Assembly (NCBI GenBank): GCA_019163375.1
Contig: JAFLKK010000014.1
Coordinates: 1 to 64,000, forward strand
Direction of reading: 5' to 3'
Origin: Paludibacter sp.
GTDB lineage: Bacteria > Bacteroidota > Bacteroidia > Bacteroidales > Paludibacteraceae
Length of the DNA stretch: 64,000 nt
The notes beneath the pieces are model-generated. The model did no database searches. It was given only the letters and a program-made list of their open reading frames with translations, and had not been told where the DNA came from. The translations under genes were made by a program, and so were the position numbers. This document shows positions 58,516 to 64,000 of this stretch, one piece after another. Each line of letters starts with the position of its first letter. Positions within the stretch are counted from its first letter, which is position 1.

Positions 58516-60918
58516 ATGTTTTCTTCGTTACTCCCTTTAAGGCTAAAGATTATCACGGGATACGTAATTCTCGTGCTACTGTTCGTGGTTCTTCTCGTGC
58601 TTACATATCGAGAAAATGAACGCCTCTCAGTTATAGACAAGTGCTCAGAAAACACAACAGCACTACAAAAGCAGGCCGAGACTATCACTGTGCAGATACT
58701 TGATATTGCCCTATTAAGTGAACAAGCCATCGTCTGGGACAAAGATGACATCACCACTTACCGGGAAAAACGAGATAAAGTTGTAAGCTCATTGAAAAAA
58801 CTACAAAATCAATTGCCGGAAGGAAGTCAACGTCGCCGTATTAGCTCTATTCTCACCTTACTTTCGGCCAAAGAAACTCAGACCCTTGCCATCGTGGAAG
58901 ATTTGAAAGAGTTACGGGCTAGTAACAAACTGATAAGTGAACGGATTCCTAACATTATTCAACAGACAAAACAAGATAAACAAAAGCTGGCGGAACAGAT
59001 TAAGGACAATTACGTGAAAAGCGAGAAAGAGAAAAGTGGCTTTCTCGGACTGTTCCATAATATGAAAAAATCACATCTCCGAGCAGAGAAGATGAATGAA
59101 ACTATCCTACAACAAAACCAAGATAGTTCCAGTATCTTGTTCCACTCTTTAGCGAACGAGATGCAGCAGGTACAGAAGAAAAAAAATGAGCGATTACTTT
59201 TACACATGGACAGCCTAAACAGGCAGAATACCCACCTTGACCACGAAATCAGCCGTCTAATAACGCAGTTCAGCCATACAGCACAACTAAATGCGAAAGA
59301 AAAGTCAGACACCTATTTTCTCGGGCAGGAAAAGACTTTACGACTGATCTCTTACCTTGGTATTGGTGCCACCCTGCTTGCTATTGCGTTCTATCTTATC
59401 CTCCATATTGATCTCAAAAAAAGACTGCGATACCGAATGCAGTTGGAAAAGTTAAACACTAAAAATGAGGAACTACTCCGTGCTCGAAAAAACATGATGC
59501 TGACTGTGAGTCATGATTTACGTGCGCCACTTACCGCCATCCGTGGATGCACAGAACTGTTGATTGATGAACGTTACAAAGAGAAGCGTACCCACTTATG
59601 TGAAACCATCCTGCAATCCTCAGACAGAATGACCACACTGCTGAATACCCTGCTAAACTTCTATCGACTGGACACAGGAAAGGAAGAACCCAATTGTGCG
59701 CCGTTCCGGCTAAGAAGTCTCGCAGACACCCTGGTGGCAGAGTTCAGTCCAATAGTTCATAAAGCAGGATTGATATTCAGCACCGAATGTATCGGTGAGG
59801 GCATGGTAGTAACGGGCGATAGGGAGCGTCTCATTCAAATAGCGGGGAACCTACTTTCGAATGCAGTGAAATTCACGCCAGCAGGTGAAGTGCATCTACG
59901 GCTATGTTATCAAGAAGGAATGTTGACCATTGAAGTATCAGATACAGGAACAGGTATGACATCTGAACAGATAGGACAAATCTTCAAACCTTTCGAGCGG
60001 TTGGAAAACGCCGAAACCCGGGAAGGCTTTGGGTTGGGACTAGCCATTACTCAGGGATTTACTGCGTTACTGAATGGTAAGATTGAGGTACAAAGTGTGC
60101 ATGGTAAAGGTAGCACTTTCACTGTTCTAATACCTTTATCTATCACGGAAGAACAACACTTCACACAAGAAGTTACAACGTCCTACAACTTACCTTCAGG
60201 ATTGCGAATTCTAGCTATCGATGATGATGCTGTATTACTCGCACTGACAAGGGATATGCTGATTCGTTCTCGGGTACAGTGTGACATATGTCTAGACGTA
60301 CAAGAGTTAACAGAGAAGATACGAGAACAGGAGTATGACCTGCTTATTACGGACATACGAATGCCAAGAATGAGCGGATTTGATCTACTGGAATTACTGC
60401 GAACATCTGATATTGGTAATTCAAGAACAATAGCGGTGCTTGCCGTGACTGCCCGTGCCGATTGCGGGGAGGCAGATTTCGTGAAGGGTGGATTTGACGG
60501 TTACTTGTATAAGCCCTTTTCTATTACTGAACTATTATCTGCAGTACAAAGTTGCGTCGGGAAACTTGGGAATAAATCCAGTTTAAAAGCGAATTTTTCC
60601 GAATTACTTTCCAGTGAACAAAACGGAAAAGAGATGCTCGAACTGCTGATTCGCGAGACGGAAAAGGATATGCAAACGCTCACTGAAAGTGTGGAAAAGG
60701 AAGATCATCCTGCAACCACCTTGCTTGTACACCACTTGCTCCCATTATGGAAAATCGTACGAGCAGATATTCCACTGAGAGAATTATGTAAGATACTTGC
60801 TGAAGGAGATGGAATGAAGGACGAAAAAGTGCGGGATGCAGTAGATAAGGTTATTGCTACCGGAAAGCAGCTTATAATGCAGGCAGCAGAAAAGATAAAA
60901 GAAGAAGGCTATGAGTAA
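58516..60918 (+). CDS. rteA: RteA-like hybrid sensor histidine kinase
   Basis: 800 residues from the ATG at 58516 (a TTG at 58483 is possible). Transmembrane helices lie at ~8-28 and ~277-297 with a long coiled-coil periplasmic part. HisKA has TVSHDLRAPLTAIRG near residue 332. HATPase boxes are NLLSNAVKFTPAGE, DTGTGM and GFGLGLAI. A receiver with DLLITDIRMPRMSG follows near 610, then an Hpt-like helical tail. This matches RteA of CTnDOT, where tetQ-rteA-rteB form one operon. It controls element excision and transfer with RteB. Here nrdDG takes the tetQ position. Confidence 0.93.
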   Translation: MFSSLLPLRLKIITGYVILVLLFVVLLVLTYRENERLSVIDKCSENTTALQKQAETITVQILDIALLSEQAIVWDKDDITTYREKRDKVVSSLKKLQNQLPEGSQRRRISSILTLLSAKETQTLAIVEDLKELRASNKLISERIPNIIQQTKQDKQKLAEQIKDNYVKSEKEKSGFLGLFHNMKKSHLRAEKMNETILQQNQDSSSILFHSLANEMQQVQKKKNERLLLHMDSLNRQNTHLDHEISRLITQFSHTAQLNAKEKSDTYFLGQEKTLRLISYLGIGATLLAIAFYLILHIDLKKRLRYRMQLEKLNTKNEELLRARKNMMLTVSHDLRAPLTAIRGCTELLIDERYKEKRTHLCETILQSSDRMTTLLNTLLNFYRLDTGKEEPNCAPFRLRSLADTLVAEFSPIVHKAGLIFSTECIGEGMVVTGDRERLIQIAGNLLSNAVKFTPAGEVHLRLCYQEGMLTIEVSDTGTGMTSEQIGQIFKPFERLENAETREGFGLGLAITQGFTALLNGKIEVQSVHGKGSTFTVLIPLSITEEQHFTQEVTTSYNLPSGLRILAIDDDAVLLALTRDMLIRSRVQCDICLDVQELTEKIREQEYDLLITDIRMPRMSGFDLLELLRTSDIGNSRTIAVLAVTARADCGEADFVKGGFDGYLYKPFSITELLSAVQSCVGKLGNKSSLKANFSELLSSEQNGKEMLELLIRETEKDMQTLTESVEKEDHPATTLLVHHLLPLWKIVRADIPLRELCKILAEGDGMKDEKVRDAVDKVIATGKQLIMQAAEKIKEEGYE

Positions 60919-62200
60919 AATTCTGATTATCGAAGACAATGTTGTCCTCTGCCGGATGTTGTGCACCTGGCTGGAAAGAAAAGGACTGCAAACGGAACAT
61001 ACAGGTTCTGCCGTGCAGGCTCGTAAACTGATTGCTACCACCAATGCAGATGTTATCCTCTCGGATATCCGGTTACCCGATGGCGACGGTGTGGAAGATA
61101 TATTGAAATGGATGAATAAGCAGCAAATTCGTATCCCTTTTATAGTGATGACAGAATACTCTGGGATACCCTCTGCTGTAAAAGCAATGAAACTAGGAGC
61201 GGAAGACTATTTACCCAAGCCTGTGAATCCAGATAACCTATACACGGTCTTACAGAAGTTGTTGCAACGAAAAAATAAACCGGAGCGTACCATCATTTTT
61301 CGACGTGAGAGCAAAGCCATACGAGAAATGGAACGGAGAGTAAAATTAGTGGCAAACACTGATATGTCGGTACTTGTCCGTGGAGACAGTGGGACAGGTA
61401 AGGAACACGTGGCACGAAGTATCCATGCCGCAAGTACTCGGTCGGAGAACTCCTTTGTAGCTGTTGATTGCGGTGCTATCCCAAAAGAGTTGGCGGCTTC
61501 TGAATTCTTTGGACACACTAAGGGAGCCTTTACAGGAGCTACGGAAGACAAATCGGGCGTACTGCACACTGCCAGTGGGGGAACGCTGTTTTTAGACGAG
61601 GTGTGCAATCTTCCGTACGAGATACAGACATTGTTACTAAGGGCTTTGCAAGAACGCAGTTACCGCCCTGTCGGAGGTAAACAGGAAATGAACACCAATG
61701 TACGGATTATCGCTGCCACAAACGAACATATAGGAAAAGCGATTGAAACGGGACGTTTCCGGGAAGATTTGTACCACCGCCTCTGTGAATTTACTATCTC
61801 TGTTCCCTCACTGGCGGAATGTAGGGAAGATATTCTGCCACTGGCGGAGTTCTTTCGAGAACAAAGTTGCACAGAGTTCAGTAAAAAAGTCATCCGATTT
61901 GATGTGGAGACGCAGAAAATGCTACAAGCCTATGGGTGGCCGGGAAATGTTCGTGAGCTACGGCATTGTATCCGCAGTGCAGTACTACTGGCGGATAACG
62001 ATGTCATTGGGACGAAAGAACTGGATATTGACTTACAGGTAACGGCCGACGGTTATGCGCTAAAAGTAGAAAACGAAGAACGGGAACATATTATCAAGGC
62101 ACTTGATGCTGCCCGGAACAACAAGGCACTTGCTGCTAGTCTACTCAAAATCAGTCGCCCCACACTTTACGAGAAAATGAAAAAGTATGGGATTGAATAG
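60911..62200 (+). CDS. rteB: RteB-like NtrC-family response regulator
   Basis: 429 residues: receiver with ILSDIRLPDGDG (phospho-Asp ~51), AAA+ domain with Walker A RGDSGTGKEHVAR (~155) and the sigma-54-contact loop GAFTGAT (~205), and a Fis-type HTH at the C terminus (RNNKALAASLLKISRPTLYEKM). The start overlaps rteA by 8 nt. In CTnDOT RteB activates rteC. The presence of GAFTGA suggests sigma-54 dependence. A single gene copy is seen. Confidence 0.95.
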   Translation: MSKILIIEDNVVLCRMLCTWLERKGLQTEHTGSAVQARKLIATTNADVILSDIRLPDGDGVEDILKWMNKQQIRIPFIVMTEYSGIPSAVKAMKLGAEDYLPKPVNPDNLYTVLQKLLQRKNKPERTIIFRRESKAIREMERRVKLVANTDMSVLVRGDSGTGKEHVARSIHAASTRSENSFVAVDCGAIPKELAASEFFGHTKGAFTGATEDKSGVLHTASGGTLFLDEVCNLPYEIQTLLLRALQERSYRPVGGKQEMNTNVRIIAATNEHIGKAIETGRFREDLYHRLCEFTISVPSLAECREDILPLAEFFREQSCTEFSKKVIRFDVETQKMLQAYGWPGNVRELRHCIRSAVLLADNDVIGTKELDIDLQVTADGYALKVENEEREHIIKALDAARNNKALAASLLKISRPTLYEKMKKYGIE

Positions 62201-62499
62201 AAAAACTATTTCATGTTTCATGAGATTCGTGATAAATGCGTATCTTTGACGACATAAATAGAAAGATTAAACGGTGAACAGAGTTTCCCGTAATAGATAT
62301 AATACATAAGTTCGCAAGACGTTTCAAACATAAATCTGGTAAATTTTAGAAACAGGAATTATTGCGTGATGCTTATGCTGTGTTTTGACATAGCGTGGGC
62401 TTGCGCTATCCTGTTTGGGCTTACCAGAGCCTTTGTTTGAGTAGTGTGAGTACCACGCTTTTTGCATCTTGGAACTATATTTACAAATAGACAAGAGGC
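62201..62499 (+). promoter_or_regulatory. intergenic region downstream of rteB
   Basis: There is a TATCTTTG -7 element at about 62240-62247 with a TTTCATG-like -33 region 20 bp upstream, ahead of the small ICE gene. Two short GC hairpins (around 62385-62420) could be an attenuator. No gene of its own was seen. Confidence 0.45.
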
Positions 62500-62904
62500 A
62501 TGAAAATACAAGTTGTGGTTACAATATCCGCTGATGGCTATCTGCTTAAACGAGAGAATAACGCAAAAAAACAGATCAATTCTGGTAAATACGGTTTTAG
62601 TGCTTTGCAAAAACGTGCAGACCTTATGTTGCATAAGGAGAGTTCATTGATTGCCCTACTTGAAGAAAAACGACAATCTTCAGACACAGACTATCTGGCA
62701 GAAGCCAATCCCGAATCATTGGATTTGATTAAAGGGCTGTTTCTGTACCGATTAGCAGATGAACTGATTTTATATATGCTTCCTGATCAAAAAGAAAACG
62801 GTATCCGGCTGTTTGATCTCACCTCCCCCACCGATTGGATATTGGCAATAGAATCTTCAAAAAGAAATGCTTCCAGTTGTTTTATCTATCACAGAATCAA
62901 ATAA
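62500..62904 (+). CDS. small conserved ICE protein
   Basis: 134 residues. The first strand, KIQVVVTISADGYLL, looks like the start of a DHFR/RibD-type fold, and the central helix LIKGLFLYRLADELILYMLP is similar to such domains, but the catalytic part is missing. It may be a degenerate or repurposed domain. Located between rteB and rteC. Function unknown. Confidence 0.65.
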   Translation: MKIQVVVTISADGYLLKRENNAKKQINSGKYGFSALQKRADLMLHKESSLIALLEEKRQSSDTDYLAEANPESLDLIKGLFLYRLADELILYMLPDQKENGIRLFDLTSPTDWILAIESSKRNASSCFIYHRIK

Positions 62905-63136
62905 AAAGATTCGTTATCCTGCATCGAAAACGCAAGTTAACTTTACAAAATGTAAGATCATATGACACTTTTATTATACACTAAATTGTCTTTATAATTT
63001 ATTTGTAAAATTATAACACTGTAAATCAATAGGATTCAGATTTTATATCAATATTCCTTCTTTTTGGAATATACATTGTCATTATTATGTGTGAATGCAG
63101 ATAAAATGAAGTGTGTAATCTTAAATAGTAAAAAGT

Positions 63137-63751
63137 ATGGACTATTTCATATTGACAGATACCGAGTTCTTCCGACAAATAACTGATAAAGACGAGTGCA
63201 AGTTAACGAGTGCTTACTGTGATTTTATAAAAACGGTATTCGATTTATGTACCGGATCTGTCAGCAGATACGAACTACTTTTTGCAATGACCTATACGGA
63301 GACAGAGTTGCAAAGTTTATGCGAAACTTGCCGCCTCAACCCCAATATAAATAAAGAGTCGGATCCTTGTTTTCTCTATACCCGTAAAGCCCTCTCGTTT
63401 ATCCGGCATACGCTGAAGCATATGCAAACCCAAGTGCTAACATCCCCATCCGATAACATAAACCAACCATCTATAGCTCTCTACCGTTGGACAGGTAGTA
63501 CAGTAGAGTTGGTGGAACTTATTTATGGGCTTGTTGAAATGCGGAGTGTTGATAATGGAGAAACACCGATTACCGAATTGGCAAGCTTTATCAGCTTACA
63601 ATTTGGTATAGAAATCAAAGATTGTTACAGTGCTTATGTGGATATGAAACGACGTAAAAATGACAGTCGTACCTATTATCTTGATAAAATGCGGGAGCGT
63701 TTGAACCGCCGGATGCAACTGGATGATGAAAGGGAACAGATGCGAAAATAA
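63137..63751 (+). CDS. rteC: RteC-like activator of excision
   Basis: 204 residues, helical, close to the length of RteC of CTnDOT (~217). The C-terminal half has a winged-helix look (LVELIYGLVEMRSVDNGETPITELASFISLQFGIEI). In CTnDOT RteC activates the xis2c-exc operon; the equivalent operon is at 3.2-7.6 kb here. A terminator follows the gene. Confidence 0.9.
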   Translation: MDYFILTDTEFFRQITDKDECKLTSAYCDFIKTVFDLCTGSVSRYELLFAMTYTETELQSLCETCRLNPNINKESDPCFLYTRKALSFIRHTLKHMQTQVLTSPSDNINQPSIALYRWTGSTVELVELIYGLVEMRSVDNGETPITELASFISLQFGIEIKDCYSAYVDMKRRKNDSRTYYLDKMRERLNRRMQLDDEREQMRK

Positions 63752-63761
63752 GTCTAATAAT

Positions 63762-63792
63762 AAGGGCAGTAATTTTTAAAGTTACTGCCCTT
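63762..63792. terminator. hairpin terminator between rteC and the next gene
   Basis: AAGGGCAGTAA pairs perfectly with TTACTGCCCTT over a 9-nt loop. It lies between convergent rteC and a minus-strand gene. The T run is weak on either side. Confidence 0.7.
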
Positions 63793-63852
63793 ACTGTTAA
63801 TATTACGTATGGAATACTAAAACGTCCATGATTCATGGATAATTAGCCTATT

Positions 63853-63999
63853 TTATCCACGTTGCTGCAAAAGATGTACTAATTCCGGATCATCCTCGAT
63901 ACGTTTTAATTCGTCTTTCACCAGTTGCTTTATCTCCGTTTTAATGCGGCTGTAATTATCCTGTATCTGCTCTTTCATTCGGTCGTTGCCGTTCTCATC
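63853..63999 (-). CDS. C-terminal end of a conjugation gene, cut by the window
   Basis: The last 48 codons of a minus-strand gene that starts beyond the window. The helical, charged tail contains RMKEQIQDNYSRIKTEIKQL and IEDDPELVHLLQQRG. Position beyond rteC and the tail composition suggest a mobilisation or coupling protein (MobC/TraG-like), but the fragment is too short to be sure. Confidence 0.55.
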   Translation of the reverse strand, partial: DENGNDRMKEQIQDNYSRIKTEIKQLVKDELKRIEDDPELVHLLQQRG

Positions 64000-64000
64000 C

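Overview
The window is Bacteroidetes (probably Bacteroidales) DNA. Many genes are preceded by the phylum's TAnnTTTG -7 promoter element rather than a clear Shine-Dalgarno. The protein families (IntDOT-type integrase, RteA/RteB/RteC, DUF1896, DUF6686, carboxypeptidase-like plus TonB receptors) are also typical of the group. I see no rRNA, tRNA, CRISPR array or insertion sequence.

Layout. (1) 1-1.37 kb: left flank with a ~98-bp tandem repeat and no confident gene. (2) 1.37-13.6 kb: left arm of a CTnDOT-type integrative conjugative element (ICE): tyrosine integrase with Ser259/Lys287/His345/Arg348/His372/Tyr381, a small RhuM-like gene, then the excision operon (xis2c-, xis2d-, orf3-, exc/topoisomerase III-like), a DUF1896 gene and a 1789-aa methylase-helicase. 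(3) 13.6-58.4 kb: about 45 kb of cargo where CTnDOT carries tetQ. (4) 58.5-64 kb: rteA, rteB, a small ICE gene, rteC and the end of a conjugation gene on the minus strand.

Cargo. First block, iron and oxidative stress: two TonB receptor/PepSY pairs, a DUF6686-flavodoxin operon, ferritin, a decayed flavin-reductase/rubredoxin gene, a PerR-like regulator, KatG, rubrerythrin, a hemerythrin-like protein paired with a LuxR/NarL-type regulator, and a seven-gene operon (porin, imelysin, di-haem oxidoreductase, porin, cytochrome lipoprotein, RidA-like protein, CcsBA haem-lyase). Second block, vitamin B12: four cobalamin riboswitches precede a lipoprotein/Cys-rich pair, PEP carboxykinase, a carboxylase-exporter-ATP-grasp-MetY operon, and the anaerobic ribonucleotide reductase nrdDG. 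A third TonB locus with a His-rich protein lies between them on the minus strand.

The two strongest new observations are regulatory. (a) Six iron-themed operons share a 20-bp imperfect palindrome, consensus AATCCCTAYAAGTAGGGATT, that ends exactly 21 bp upstream of the -7 element in every case. Its 7-2-7 half-site geometry fits a NarL-type regulator, and one copy precedes the hemerythrin/NarL-like pair itself. I propose that pair as the regulator. (b) A B12 riboswitch plus nrdDG occupies the position held by tetQ in CTnDOT, with no terminator or promoter that I can see before rteA, so element mobility may respond to cobalamin. Riboswitch aptamers here also carry a palindromic repeat in opposite orientations. 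Everything was read by eye; no database or folding program was run.
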